Shown piece after piece: positions 15,656 through 23,831 of a DNA stretch of 29,554 bases (the stretch's first letter is position 1; each line of letters opens with the position of its first letter). Below the pieces are notes generated by a model. It saw only the letters and a program-made list of their open reading frames with translations. It was not told the origin of the DNA and searched no databases. Position numbers and translations under genes: made by a program. The stretch is from Candidatus Nitrosopumilus sp. (GTDB lineage Archaea; Thermoproteota; Nitrososphaeria; Nitrososphaerales; Nitrosopumilaceae): contig JABMOR010000110.1 of assembly GCA_013203245.1 (NCBI GenBank), positions 1 through 29,554 of the forward strand, in the 5' to 3' direction.

Positions 15656-16501
15656 ATAACTCCTAGAAAATTCTTTGTTTACAAATCAGATAGAAGACGA
15701 GTCCCATTTAATGAAAACAAGATTCTCCGCACGTGTATTAGGGCAGGAGCAAGTAAACAAACTGCACAGCGGATTTTAAAAAAAGTTAAATCAAAAGTGT
15801 ATCCTGATATGACCACAAAGGACATTTACAAAAAAGTTCTCCGTGCTATTTCTGATGAAAGAGGTCTCAAAGCTCTACATCAAAGGTATCAATTAAAAGA
15901 TGCAATTATGAGGATGGGTCCTGCAGGATTTGCATTTGAAAACTACATTGCATCCATATTGGAGTATTATGATTATCAGGTAACAGGAATAAGATCAAAA
16001 ATTCGTGGGGAATGCACAACACATGAAATTGATCTGATAGGAAGCAAAGGTGGCAAAAAATTTCTGATTGAATGCAAATATCATTGCCTCCGCGGAGTGT
16101 ATACTGGACTAAAAGAATCACTATACACACATGCAAGATTTCTTGACATACAACCAAAATTTTCAGGAGAAATTATTTTTTGCAACACCCAAGTCTCAAA
16201 TCATGCAAAAAAATATGCCAAATGTATAGGACAGCAAATTTTTTCTTGGAGATATCCTGTATCAAATAGTCTGGAAAAAATAATTGAAAAATTTAACCTC
16301 TATCCGATCACAATTCTTAATTTATCACAAAATGAGTTAAAAATATTTTCTGAGTGTAACATAATGGTTGCAAAGGATCTTTTGAGGTACGATGGTGCAA
16401 AGATTGCGAGAATGACTGGAATTTCTAAAAACAGAATAAACAACATGCAAAAATTAGTTGAACAAATATTTCATCCTAATCAGTGTATTTCTTCAAATTA
16501 G
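15656..16501 (+). CDS. ATP-cone plus PD-(D/E)XK endonuclease-like protein, non-canonical start
   Basis: A protein of about 281 residues. The N-terminal 85 residues form an ATP-cone domain (FFVYKSDRRRVPFNENKILR... then TTKDIYKKVLRAI), a nucleotide-sensing module. A restriction-endonuclease-like (PD-(D/E)XK, Mrr-type) domain follows: THEIDLIGSKGGKKFLIECKYH has the Asp and E-x-K residues. The C-terminus has a helix-hairpin-helix-like part (DLLRYDGAKIARMTGISKN). The frame has no ATG, GTG or TTG between its upstream stop (15650-15652) and the GTG at 15797, which would cut away half of the ATP-cone. A TATA box sits at the right distance for ATC 15653 or ATA 15656. Starting at 15797 is the conservative alternative. 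Confidence 0.7.
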   Translation: MTPRKFFVYKSDRRRVPFNENKILRTCIRAGASKQTAQRILKKVKSKVYPDMTTKDIYKKVLRAISDERGLKALHQRYQLKDAIMRMGPAGFAFENYIASILEYYDYQVTGIRSKIRGECTTHEIDLIGSKGGKKFLIECKYHCLRGVYTGLKESLYTHARFLDIQPKFSGEIIFCNTQVSNHAKKYAKCIGQQIFSWRYPVSNSLEKIIEKFNLYPITILNLSQNELKIFSECNIMVAKDLLRYDGAKIARMTGISKNRINNMQKLVEQIFHPNQCISSN

Positions 16502-16533
16502 AACCTAATCAAAACAAAAGTATTGCAGATCTG

Positions 16534-16540
16534 TTATATG
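16534..16540 (+). promoter_or_regulatory. TATA element for the Cys-rich mini-protein
   Basis: TTATATG is centred about 25 bases before ATG 16562, favouring that ATG over the in-frame ATG at 16538, which overlaps the box. Confidence 0.4.
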
Positions 16541-16561
16541 TATAAAACACGTATTGATGAT

Positions 16562-16666
16562 ATGAGCATACATTGTGAATGCGGTATCTGTGGACATTGT
16601 ATAGAAAAAGAGTGCATTGCAAATGAATGTGTATGTTGTAATAATTTTCATATTCGTTCTGGATAA
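16562..16666 (+). CDS. Cys-rich mini-protein (34 aa), probable zinc binder
   Basis: A 34-residue frame with eight cysteines: CECGICGHC near the N-terminus, then C, and a C-x-C-C group (ECVCC). The density and spacing suggest one or two zinc or other metal sites. Such short Cys-rich frames are common and poorly annotated in thaumarchaeal genomes. An in-frame ATG at 16538 would give 42 residues. It follows the endonuclease-like gene by about 60 bases. The target is unknown; metal storage or an RNA-binding zinc knuckle are possibilities. Confidence 0.6.
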   Translation: MSIHCECGICGHCIEKECIANECVCCNNFHIRSG

Positions 16667-16866
16667 AAATTCAGACTATGAGATTAAACCACATGTGAAA
16701 ATCACTTCTTGACGTGCAAACTAAACAATAACAAAAAAATTAGGACAATATTATCTGACTAATCTTTGTTTTTCATTATTTTGATCGAGATCGCTAAAAA
16801 AATAAGCTCGCAAACCCTAACTATTTAATTCAAAAGTTTTTCATTAAGCCTACTTTTGATACTGGT

Positions 16867-17220
16867 ATGGGTGACATCAAACAGGTGATTGTCGTAAGAA
16901 CTGATCTTGATATGGGTAAAGGTAAGATTGCAGCTCAAGTTGGTCATGCCTGTGTTTTAGGTGCAGAACATGTTAGAAAATCTCATCCTGAATGGTACAA
17001 AGAATGGTGGGGTGGACAAGAAAAAGTAGTAGTCAAAGTATCTGGAATAAAGGAATTACAAGAAGTAAAAAAACATGCAATTGATTTGAATCTTCCATGG
17101 TCTGAAGTCTCTGATGCCGGCCATACTCAATTAGCTCCTGGAACTACAACGTGCATTTCTATCGGACCTGCACCTGAAAATTTAATTGATAAAATTACTG
17201 GTGATCTAAAATTATTGTAA
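16867..17220 (+). CDS. pth2: Peptidyl-tRNA hydrolase, Pth2 type
   Basis: A 117-residue archaeal/eukaryal-type hydrolase that releases peptides from peptidyl-tRNA dropped by ribosomes. Hallmarks are present: KQVIVVRTDLDMGKGKIAAQ at the N-terminus, QVGHA, and the C-terminal DAGHTQLAPGTTTCISIGPAP with the conserved Asp, Thr and Gln. Length is normal for Pth2 (about 115-120). The ATG start has a TATA-like TATTTAAT about 41 bases upstream, so a short leader is likely. It heads a run of plus-strand genes to the Lrp-like gene. Confidence 0.96.
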   Translation: MGDIKQVIVVRTDLDMGKGKIAAQVGHACVLGAEHVRKSHPEWYKEWWGGQEKVVVKVSGIKELQEVKKHAIDLNLPWSEVSDAGHTQLAPGTTTCISIGPAPENLIDKITGDLKLL

Positions 17221-17234
17221 TTTGTTGAGCATAA

Positions 17235-17241
17235 GATATAA
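17235..17241 (+). promoter_or_regulatory. TATA element for the beta-propeller gene
   Basis: GATATAA is centred 28 bases before ATG 17266, indicating an own promoter downstream of pth2. Confidence 0.45.
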
Positions 17242-17265
17242 CACGGCTTTGATCTTTTTTGAAAT

Positions 17266-18858
17266 ATGAATAAAAAAGGGCTTTTGGTTGTTCTATTTTT
17301 TGGTGGAATAATGGTGTCCTCAGGTTTTGGACTTCAAAGTATGATGTCTCCTCCTCCTGAAGATGTACCTGAATTAACTGGAACTCCTGCAGATAATTTC
17401 CCCGAGGAACAACGTGCTCAGTTTTGTGGATCAAGTGATGCAAAGTCTACAGACTATGTCCAAGAATTTTCAATTCCTACATTATGTACAAACCCCTTAG
17501 CAATTATTACTGATTATGATGGTGATGTTTGGTTTGCTGAAACTAATACTGGCAAATTAGCAAAGTTTGATCCTGACACTGAAACATTTTCTGAGTATGA
17601 AAATTTACTGTGGCCTCCTGGTGCCCGTTCAATGATGTGGGGGATGGATTATGCTCCTGATGGTTCTATATGGTATACTGATGAAGCATATGATTCAATA
17701 TGGAAATTCTCAACTATTGAAGAGAAATATGAAAGATTATCCTATCCTTCAGAGGGTGACTCTTTACCACAAAAACTTCTCGTTGATGGTTCTCAAATAA
17801 TAATAAATGATTTTACTGGAAACAAACTCACATTTCTAGATCCAAATCAATCTGGTGAGGAAATAAACTATCTTAGTATTCCATCTCCTATAGATGACTC
17901 TGTAACTGCAGACTTTACAGTAGATGCAAATGATAATGTCTGGTATACTAATTGGTTGTTTCAACAAGGAGGAGTTTTAGTAAAGTTTGATCAAAATGGT
18001 TATCTTAAATCTGTTGCAAATTCTAATGAAAAATTTCTCCCATTATTGGACTTTATTGAAATCTACCAATTACCTGTGACACTTCTTACACCAAACGGTG
18101 TCGTTGTTGCTGATGATGGAACAATTTGGTTGGCTGATACTACATCATCGTCATTCTTTAATTTTGATCCTGTGACTGAGAACTTTGTTCAATATGTGAC
18201 ATCTGACCCTCAATTGAGTACGTATGGTAATCAGACCGGAGTTGTAAAAACTCCGATATCAAGACCTTATTGGATTGAATCTGATGATCAAGGAAGAATT
18301 GTTTTCAACGAACAAACTGCAAATAATATTTCTGTAATGGATCCTATTTCTCAATCTCTTGTAGAATACCATGTACCTTCAAAGAACCCTAACTGGGCTG
18401 ATTGTGATCCTGGAACTGGAGTGCTTTTAGCTGATTGTGGTGTTGCTCAAATTTTTGATTTTACTATTGACGGTGAAAAAATCTGGTTTACTGAATGGGC
18501 TGAAAATAATATTGGAGTCGTTGATACGTCTGTTCCATTACTGCTTGAAATTCAATTAAATTCAAATTCTTTAATTACTACGCCTGGAAATTCTAAAGAA
18601 TTTAATTTTGTAGTGTCTCCTTTATCTCAAAAAGATCTCCTTAGTGTTTCACTAATCTTATCTTCAACTCATGACTTTTTGAATCTTGAATTAGTGGGAA
18701 CTCCTGAAACGTTCCAATTGGATTCTGACGCTCCTCGTCCAATTTCTATCCGTGTCAATACATCTGAAGATGCAATTCCTGGCACATACAAAATTCTACT
18801 TGGTGCACAATTACCTGATGTGGCAATTAGCAAATATGTTACAGTGACAATAGAGTGA
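17266..18858 (+). CDS. Secreted Vgb-like beta-propeller protein with C-terminal Ig-like domain
   Basis: A 530-residue exported protein. An N-terminal signal or anchor (GLLVVLFFGGIMVSSGF, residues 5-21) precedes a Pro-rich linker. Six or so propeller blades of the virginiamycin-B-lyase/SMP-30 type follow, each with a D-G-x-(I/V)-W-(F/Y) core: DGDVWFAE, DGSIWYTD, NDNVWYTN, DGTIWLAD, GEKIWFTE. Residues about 425-530 form a beta-rich, Ig-like domain (LSVSLILSSTHDF; GTYKILLGAQLPD). Many propellers of this kind in archaea have no known catalysis, so Vgb lyase activity should not be assumed. It overlaps the start of truD by 4 bases, so the two are co-transcribed. Confidence 0.8.
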   Translation: MNKKGLLVVLFFGGIMVSSGFGLQSMMSPPPEDVPELTGTPADNFPEEQRAQFCGSSDAKSTDYVQEFSIPTLCTNPLAIITDYDGDVWFAETNTGKLAKFDPDTETFSEYENLLWPPGARSMMWGMDYAPDGSIWYTDEAYDSIWKFSTIEEKYERLSYPSEGDSLPQKLLVDGSQIIINDFTGNKLTFLDPNQSGEEINYLSIPSPIDDSVTADFTVDANDNVWYTNWLFQQGGVLVKFDQNGYLKSVANSNEKFLPLLDFIEIYQLPVTLLTPNGVVVADDGTIWLADTTSSSFFNFDPVTENFVQYVTSDPQLSTYGNQTGVVKTPISRPYWIESDDQGRIVFNEQTANNISVMDPISQSLVEYHVPSKNPNWADCDPGTGVLLADCGVAQIFDFTIDGEKIWFTEWAENNIGVVDTSVPLLLEIQLNSNSLITTPGNSKEFNFVVSPLSQKDLLSVSLILSSTHDFLNLELVGTPETFQLDSDAPRPISIRVNTSEDAIPGTYKILLGAQLPDVAISKYVTVTIE

Positions 18859-20051
18859 TTCCTAATTTAGATTCTCAAATTGGTATTACAGTTTACAGTA
18901 CAACATTTCCTGGTATTGGTGGAAAAATTAGAGTGGCACCTGAAGATTTTGAAGTCACAGAACTAATTTCTGAAAAAGCTAAAAAATCAATTACTGATCA
19001 AAATGGCTATGCTGTGTATAAATTAAAAAAGAAAAAAATTGATACTAATCATGCATTATCTGGAATTTTTAGAAAAAAAGGCATTAAACTAAAATCTCTT
19101 GGGTTAAAAGATGCATCAGCTGTTACAGAACAATTTGTATGTTCTGGAAATACGGGAAAAGCAACAGCGAATTTTTCAAGTGATAAATATTCTCTAGAAC
19201 ATTTAGGTTATGTAAAAAAACCTCTATCGAAAAAGGATATGATTGGAAATCATTTTAAATTAAAAATTTCTGATTGTCAAAATAATTTAAAATCTTTTAC
19301 AGAATATGACAAAATTCTTAATTTTTATGGCTATCAGCGATTTGGTTCTAAAAGACCTGTTACACATCTTATTGGCAAGGCCATTTTACAGCAAGATTTT
19401 GATAAAACAGTTGATTTGATTTTATCATTTACTTCGCCTTATGACTCTGAAGAAAACACTGAAATTCGCCAAAAACTATCTGACAAGGCAAATTATCAAC
19501 AATATTTTGATCAAGTTCCAATTCAAATGGATATTGAAAGAATTGTTCTAAAAGAAATGATTGAACATGGGGAATCAATTCGTGCAATTAGGGCAATCCC
19601 TGTTTCATTAAGGCGATTTTATGTTCAAGCATACCAGTCTTTCATTTTTAATCAATCCCTTAGCGCTGCATTTTTGGACGGTGAGAATCTCTTTGAAGCA
19701 CAATCCGGAGATGTTTGTTTTGATTATAACGGTATTATTGGAAAATATGTCAAGGGCATGGATCAAAATTTAGCATTACCTTTTGTTGGTTATTCCTATT
19801 ACAAAAAAACACGATTTGATTTTCAAATTTCAAAAATTCTAGAACAAGAGGAAGTTTCACCAAAAGATTTTTTCATTAAAGAAATGCAAGAAGCAAGTAG
19901 CGAAGGTGGTTTTAGACAAGCGGCAATACACTGTTCTAATTATTCTGCACATGATAATGTGGTGGAATTTTCATTGTCTAGAGGATCTTTTGCAACAATT
20001 TTGTTAAGAGAAATAATGAAACCGCAAGATCCAATGATTGCTGGTTTTTGA
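18855..20051 (+). CDS. truD: tRNA pseudouridine synthase D
   Basis: A 398-residue TruD-family enzyme, which makes pseudouridine 13 in tRNA. The N-terminal region (DFEVTELI) and the catalytic-Asp motif GLKDASAVTEQF near residue 80 are typical. NFYGYQRFGSKRPVTH and the later RRFYVQAYQSFIFN and SEGGFRQA segments complete the fold. The insertion domain between them is of archaeal size. The start is GTG 18855, overlapping the TGA of the propeller gene by 4 bases (GTGA). The pairing with a secreted propeller looks accidental rather than functional. Confidence 0.93.
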   Translation: MIPNLDSQIGITVYSTTFPGIGGKIRVAPEDFEVTELISEKAKKSITDQNGYAVYKLKKKKIDTNHALSGIFRKKGIKLKSLGLKDASAVTEQFVCSGNTGKATANFSSDKYSLEHLGYVKKPLSKKDMIGNHFKLKISDCQNNLKSFTEYDKILNFYGYQRFGSKRPVTHLIGKAILQQDFDKTVDLILSFTSPYDSEENTEIRQKLSDKANYQQYFDQVPIQMDIERIVLKEMIEHGESIRAIRAIPVSLRRFYVQAYQSFIFNQSLSAAFLDGENLFEAQSGDVCFDYNGIIGKYVKGMDQNLALPFVGYSYYKKTRFDFQISKILEQEEVSPKDFFIKEMQEASSEGGFRQAAIHCSNYSAHDNVVEFSLSRGSFATILLREIMKPQDPMIAGF

Positions 20052-20119
20052 GATCTGTTTGAGAAAAATGTTTTTTAGATGTCTTTAAGTTGGTGTGTTT
20101 TTAAGAAAATGTGATTTAG

Positions 20120-20350
20120 ATGGAAAGTGCGTATATGCTGATTAGTTGTGATATTGGGGAGGAGCAATCTCTTTATTCACAATTAAAAGAAATTCCTGAA
20201 GTCAAAAGTTGCTTGATTACATATGGTAGTTATGATATTGTTGCTGAATTTGTTACTGATTCTGCTTCCCAAATTAATAAAATAATTACATCTAAAATTA
20301 GAAAATTACCGAAAATTAAAAGTACAATTACTCTTCGTGTGACCAATTAA
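20120..20350 (+). CDS. Stand-alone Lrp/AsnC ligand-binding (RAM) domain protein
   Basis: A 76-residue protein consisting only of the Lrp/AsnC C-terminal ligand-binding fold (beta-alpha-beta-beta-alpha-beta). The typical sequence is AYMLISCDIGEEQSLYSQL, then a central VKSCLITYGSYDIVAEF and a closing STITLRVTN. It has no helix-turn-helix, so it cannot bind DNA by itself. It may sense an amino acid or modulate a full-length Lrp-type regulator. Its TAA stop shares four bases with the stop of the opposite-strand membrane protein gene. Confidence 0.88.
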   Translation: MESAYMLISCDIGEEQSLYSQLKEIPEVKSCLITYGSYDIVAEFVTDSASQINKIITSKIRKLPKIKSTITLRVTN

Positions 20351-20661
20351 TTTTTTTTGAGAATTACAAACCCTATGCTCAAAATAATGATCCCTACAAT
20401 TATCATTTGCAAGCCGTAACTGACCCATTCTGGATTTGAATACATAAATGATGATTCTGGTCCTACCGTGGATTTTCCTTGTAAATGAAAAATAGATCCA
20501 AATATTCCAACAATAATGCCTATAATTATTAGGGTTCTTCCACCTTTCACGACTTTTTTTATTGTTTCTACTAAAAAAGGGTAAACAGAATTGATGATTT
20601 GACCAAATGATTTTCGGATTTGGTTTTTAATTATTTTCTTTTGAATTGATAAAGTGTCCAA
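20347..20661 (-). CDS. Small two-helix membrane protein
   Basis: A 104-residue protein with a basic, amphipathic N-terminus (about 40 residues). Two hydrophobic helices follow: TLIIIGIIVGIFGSIFH (about 43-59) and LQMIIVGIIILSIGFVIL (about 83-100), joined by a short polar loop. I do not recognise a family. The start is TTG 20661, which overlaps the opposite-strand GTG at 20654 by 8 bases. No later Met lies before the first helix. Confidence 0.6.
   Translation of the reverse strand: MDTLSIQKKIIKNQIRKSFGQIINSVYPFLVETIKKVVKGGRTLIIIGIIVGIFGSIFHLQGKSTVGPESSFMYSNPEWVSYGLQMIIVGIIILSIGFVILKKN
20624..20633 (+). promoter_or_regulatory. TATA element for the multi-pass membrane protein
   Basis: TTTTTAATTA is centred 26 bases before GTG 20654. 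It lies inside the coding region of the divergent gene. Confidence 0.4.
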
Positions 20662-21340
20662 CTGGAATGATCACAAAGAATCAAGCCTACATAGTCATAT
20701 GGGCTTAATCATATTTGCATCTTCAGCCTCCCTTGCCATTCTATTGTTTCTGATTTTTCATCCACAAATTGAGACGATTAACCGGGAATCTCCAATCCTT
20801 ATCAATATCATGTTTTTTCCTGCTATGGCTGTAGGATTTCTTTATGGGATTAAAATTACTGAGAGAGCTGTAAAGCCATCAGAAATTCGTAGTCCAATTA
20901 AAAGATCAATTGTCAAAATATTTTTGTTCTTTTTTGTTATTGGTGGTATGTTTAGCTCTGTGAATTTTGCAATTAACGGTGGCAGTATAATGCCTGATAT
21001 TGAACTGTTGGAAGAGGGATTGTTGCCTTGGTTAAATAATTTCATTACTGCCAATGGCGGTGCAACTTTTTTGATTCTCACAAGTATAGGCTTGATGGCA
21101 GCTGCTACTAAAAGAATTGTAGGAATGAATACGGGTGTTGTAAATAGAATGGTTACATTTGTTGGAACATTTGTATTCTTTACAATGCTTGTTTTGAGTT
21201 TTACAAAATCTGATCCTACATCTTCTGGAGTATTCTTGTATACATTTTATCAAGCTGGAATTGTAGGTGGGGCATTTTTTGCTATGAATCGTCTTACTAA
21301 AAACCAAAACATGTTAGAAGATTTTACAAATGGTTACTAA
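20654..21340 (+). CDS. Multi-pass membrane protein of unknown function
   Basis: A 228-residue protein with about six hydrophobic segments: near residues 16-36, 46-63, 87-105, 136-150, 164-180 and 195-207. The N-terminus is polar with several His (HSHMGLIIF). I see no catalytic motif or known transporter signature. The start is GTG 20654, supported by a TATA-like TTTTTAATTA 26 bases upstream; ATG 20699 would still keep the first helix. The stop is one base from the stop of the opposite gene. Confidence 0.6.
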   Translation: MSNWNDHKESSLHSHMGLIIFASSASLAILLFLIFHPQIETINRESPILINIMFFPAMAVGFLYGIKITERAVKPSEIRSPIKRSIVKIFLFFFVIGGMFSSVNFAINGGSIMPDIELLEEGLLPWLNNFITANGGATFLILTSIGLMAAATKRIVGMNTGVVNRMVTFVGTFVFFTMLVLSFTKSDPTSSGVFLYTFYQAGIVGGAFFAMNRLTKNQNMLEDFTNGY

Positions 21341-21341
21341 T

Positions 21342-21596
21342 CTATTTCCACTTTGACGGATCTACATAAATTCCAGATGCCTCGGTATTGATTCTCTCTC
21401 GGTATTCTACACAATCATCAGGTACAAAATCATTCATCTTACATTCGTTAAAATGAGTAGTTTTGTCCCTTGATAAATTATCTGCAAATAATACATCATC
21501 TGCTGTAAGAAGTGCAATTATGCCTATTGCTGCTAAACTACCAGCTACTAAAATCATCGAGTACCCAACTTGGGCATAATTGTGAGGTTCCTTCAT
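21342..21596 (-). CDS. Single-pass membrane protein of unknown function
   Basis: An 84-residue protein with one transmembrane helix (residues about 12-30, YSMILVAGSLAAIGIIALL). It is followed by an acidic, extracytoplasmic-type tail containing two Cys (NECKMND, DDCVEYR). Such small single-pass proteins are typical of thaumarchaea, and I do not recognise this one. A TATA-like TTAAATT lies about 26 bases before the ATG. It is tail-to-tail with the multi-pass membrane gene. Confidence 0.6.
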   Translation of the reverse strand: MKEPHNYAQVGYSMILVAGSLAAIGIIALLTADDVLFADNLSRDKTTHFNECKMNDFVPDDCVEYRERINTEASGIYVDPSKWK

Positions 21597-21686
21597 TTAC
21601 GGAAAATCTATGGTTCTTGAATTTAATCTTTTCAAGTTAAGATTTTGCGATCTAATTGTTGGCATTAGGGAATTTTTTGGGAAAAG

Positions 21687-22217
21687 ATGAAAAGAAAGTC
21701 CTGCAACATACTTTCATTGAGTATTCAAATTCTTCAATATACGTTTCTTGGACCCATTCCTCTTGAAGAATGGGGTCCTCCAATGGAAAAACTGGTTTAC
21801 TTGGTGCTTTCTAGGGTGAATGATAAATTCGATATTGTCTATGTGGGTAATTGTGAAAAGACTGATGATGAGTCATTTTTTGTTCAACACTCACAATACC
21901 CATGCTGGGTTGAACATTCAGGCTCAGAGAAATCATTACACTTGGCAATCTTGCCACTTTTTGAATCAAGTTCTGAACGTAGACAAAATGTATTTAAAAA
22001 AATAATTGCTCACTACAAACCGATTTGCAATTCTGCTGATATTCCAAAAACAAAATCTGATTATGTGGTACGAAAATCTGAAAACACAAATTTGGACTCT
22101 GATAAAGTCTCATGTCTTTGTTGTGGTGCTGAAATGAAACCTGAAAAAATTCTTGAAAAATCTACTCTGTTTAGATGCACAGGTTGTGGGTTAAGTGACA
22201 CTAAGATGAATTGTTAA
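21687..22217 (+). CDS. GIY-YIG-like domain plus zinc ribbon protein
   Basis: A 176-residue protein of two parts. Residues about 20-115 have paired strands (KLVYLVLSRV, then FDIVYVGNCEKT) and end in KIIAHYKPICN. That layout resembles the GIY-YIG nuclease fold (first strand, YVG strand, final Y-x-P-x-x-N). The catalytic Arg and Glu are not obvious, so it may bind rather than cut nucleic acid. Residues about 140-176 are a zinc ribbon (CLCCGAEM ... FRCTGCGLS). The ATG 21687 start is not backed by a TATA box; TTG 21717 is an alternative. Domain assignment is an inference. Confidence 0.5.
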   Translation: MKRKSCNILSLSIQILQYTFLGPIPLEEWGPPMEKLVYLVLSRVNDKFDIVYVGNCEKTDDESFFVQHSQYPCWVEHSGSEKSLHLAILPLFESSSERRQNVFKKIIAHYKPICNSADIPKTKSDYVVRKSENTNLDSDKVSCLCCGAEMKPEKILEKSTLFRCTGCGLSDTKMNC

Positions 22218-22440
22218 TTTTATTTTGAACATCAAATAATTGTAAAGTCAACAAATCAATAGCTTTTTTCAAATGTTGAAATTCATTTACTGAATGCATT
22301 TGACCTTCTACTAATGCTCTTTGGATTTTGATTGAATTTTTTTGAAATTCATCTGATGCAACAATTTCCATGGCGTTAAGTTTTGATAATATATTATCTA
22401 AATCTTTAATCATTTCATCTGATGGTTTATGCTTGTCCAT
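22201..22440 (-). CDS. Small helical hypothetical protein
   Basis: A 79-residue soluble protein, nearly all helical, with heptad-like spacing (MIKDLDNILSKLNAMEI; LKKAIDLLTLQLFDVQNKI), suggesting a coiled coil or helical bundle. The family is unknown. A TATA-like TATATC is about 25 bases before ATG 22440. Its 3' end overlaps the zinc ribbon gene on the other strand by 17 bases, so the two terminal coding regions share sequence. Confidence 0.6.
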   Translation of the reverse strand: MDKHKPSDEMIKDLDNILSKLNAMEIVASDEFQKNSIKIQRALVEGQMHSVNEFQHLKKAIDLLTLQLFDVQNKINNSS

Positions 22441-22473
22441 GATTATGTGGACATAATTTTGATATATGAATTG

Positions 22474-22638
22474 TTACAAAAGTTCCTCATCAATTTCTTG
22501 AATGGGATCTATGTATTGTTGGCATGTGCAATTTGGAATTTGACATTTTCCAGCCTTGATTATTGAATTACTGTCTAGATTTGTAATATGTATCTGATCT
22601 GTATGGTGGCATCTTTTACAATTCATAATGAAATTCAT
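22474..22638 (-). CDS. Short Cys-containing protein (54 aa), probable zinc binder
   Basis: A 54-residue frame between the alcohol dehydrogenase and the 79-residue gene, all on the minus strand. It has CKRCHH near the N-terminus and a second Cys group (KCQIPNCTC) about 25 residues later, a spacing that fits a small zinc-binding fold. The C-terminus is acidic (IDPIQEIDEELL). ATG 22638 is 19 bases past the dehydrogenase stop; a second ATG at 22626 would shorten it by four residues. Function unknown. Confidence 0.55.
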   Translation of the reverse strand: MNFIMNCKRCHHTDQIHITNLDSNSIIKAGKCQIPNCTCQQYIDPIQEIDEELL

Positions 22639-22657
22639 TTTACTCCCAATTTTACAA

Positions 22658-23692
22658 TTAAGGAATTAACACTCCTCTTGCTTCAATTTCTGAATCTTTT
22701 AGTTTCTTGAGTGCTTCATTTGCTCTCTCTAATGGAAATGACTGAGTGATGACCTCTAAATTATTATCATCACAAATTTTGATTACTTGCTCCATGTCTT
22801 TCGTAGAGCCAATGAGTGTTCCCCTAATTGTTTTTTCTTCAAATGCCATAAATGCTGGATTTTCTCCCACTGTGGCAATTACAATTAGTCCACCTTTTTT
22901 TACTGACTTTATTGCAGTATCTGTAACAATGTCTGCTGGTGCAAAAACAATTGCAGCATCAAGTGTCCCGTGTTTCTCTTTTAGTTTGGATAAAAATTCT
23001 TCTTGGTTTTCTGAAAATACCATTGTATCTATTGCTCCTAACCTTTTAGCAACATCAAGATGACTTTGAGTTCTAGAAAATGCAATAACATCGCAGTTTT
23101 CTACTTTGGCAAACTGTACTGCCATGTGACCAACTCCACCAATCCCAAAAATCCCTATCTTTTTGTGTAATTGCGGTTCTGCAGCTTTCACTGCTTTGTA
23201 TGCTGTAATCCCTGCACAAAATAATGGTGCTGCGTATTCTGCTTTCATGCTCTCTGGAACTTTAGTTGCAAAGTCTTCTACTACTGTAATGTATTCGGTA
23301 TATCCGCCCTTGAGTGATTCCCCTAAAATTATTGATGATTCACAGAGATACTCTTTTCCTTCTTTACAATATTGACAATTTTTACATGCTTCTAATAGTG
23401 GCGTTATTCCTGCTCTGTCTCCAACTTTGAATTTGGTAACTTTGTTTCCTATTTCAACTACTTTTCCAACTACTTCATGTCCTGGAACTGTTGGCAATGA
23501 TGATGGAATCCCAAGGTCTTTCCAATCTCCCTCAATTCCATGAAGCTGAGAATGACAAACTCCACAAGCTTCTATTTTTATTAAAATCTCATTCGGTCTC
23601 TTAATTTCATGTTTATCAATTTCAATTAGTTTCAATGGGTTTGTTTCAATTTTTGCACATTTTTCAAGCACCATGGCGCGCATTTTTTCCAT
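22658..23692 (-). CDS. Zinc-dependent alcohol dehydrogenase (MDR family)
   Basis: A medium-chain dehydrogenase/reductase of about 344 residues. The catalytic zinc site is complete (ACGVCHSQ, PGHEVVG), as is the four-Cys structural zinc site (CKNCQYCKEGKEYLC). The NAD(P)-binding motif GIFGIGGVGHMAVQFA is in the C-terminal Rossmann domain. The physiological substrate, an alcohol or aldehyde, cannot be told. The frame is open to 23758, but ATG 23692 (MEKMRAMVLEKC) lies 26 bases from a TATA-like GTTAAAATTT and is a better start. Two small genes follow on the same strand. Confidence 0.92.
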   Translation of the reverse strand: MEKMRAMVLEKCAKIETNPLKLIEIDKHEIKRPNEILIKIEACGVCHSQLHGIEGDWKDLGIPSSLPTVPGHEVVGKVVEIGNKVTKFKVGDRAGITPLLEACKNCQYCKEGKEYLCESSIILGESLKGGYTEYITVVEDFATKVPESMKAEYAAPLFCAGITAYKAVKAAEPQLHKKIGIFGIGGVGHMAVQFAKVENCDVIAFSRTQSHLDVAKRLGAIDTMVFSENQEEFLSKLKEKHGTLDAAIVFAPADIVTDTAIKSVKKGGLIVIATVGENPAFMAFEEKTIRGTLIGSTKDMEQVIKICDDNNLEVITQSFPLERANEALKKLKDSEIEARGVLIP

Positions 23693-23713
23693 AATTCCAA
23701 ACATTATTGGCGA

Positions 23714-23723
23714 AATTTTAACA
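23714..23723 (-). promoter_or_regulatory. TATA element for the alcohol dehydrogenase gene
   Basis: An AT-rich element (TTAAAAT core on the minus strand) is centred 26 bases before ATG 23692, supporting that start. Confidence 0.45.
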
Positions 23724-23831
23724 TTCGTTATTTCAATTTCTTTGATATATCGTTTCAAATCTAAGACACTGTGATTGTCTTATGATTCCAAATTTACCGC
23801 TATAACATTCTTGAATTTTATAACTGAAAAA

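Noticed and set aside
17266..18858. Virginiamycin B lyase activity for the beta-propeller protein
   Set aside because: Only the propeller repeat pattern supports it; specific catalytic residues could not be confirmed, so antibiotic inactivation is not claimed.
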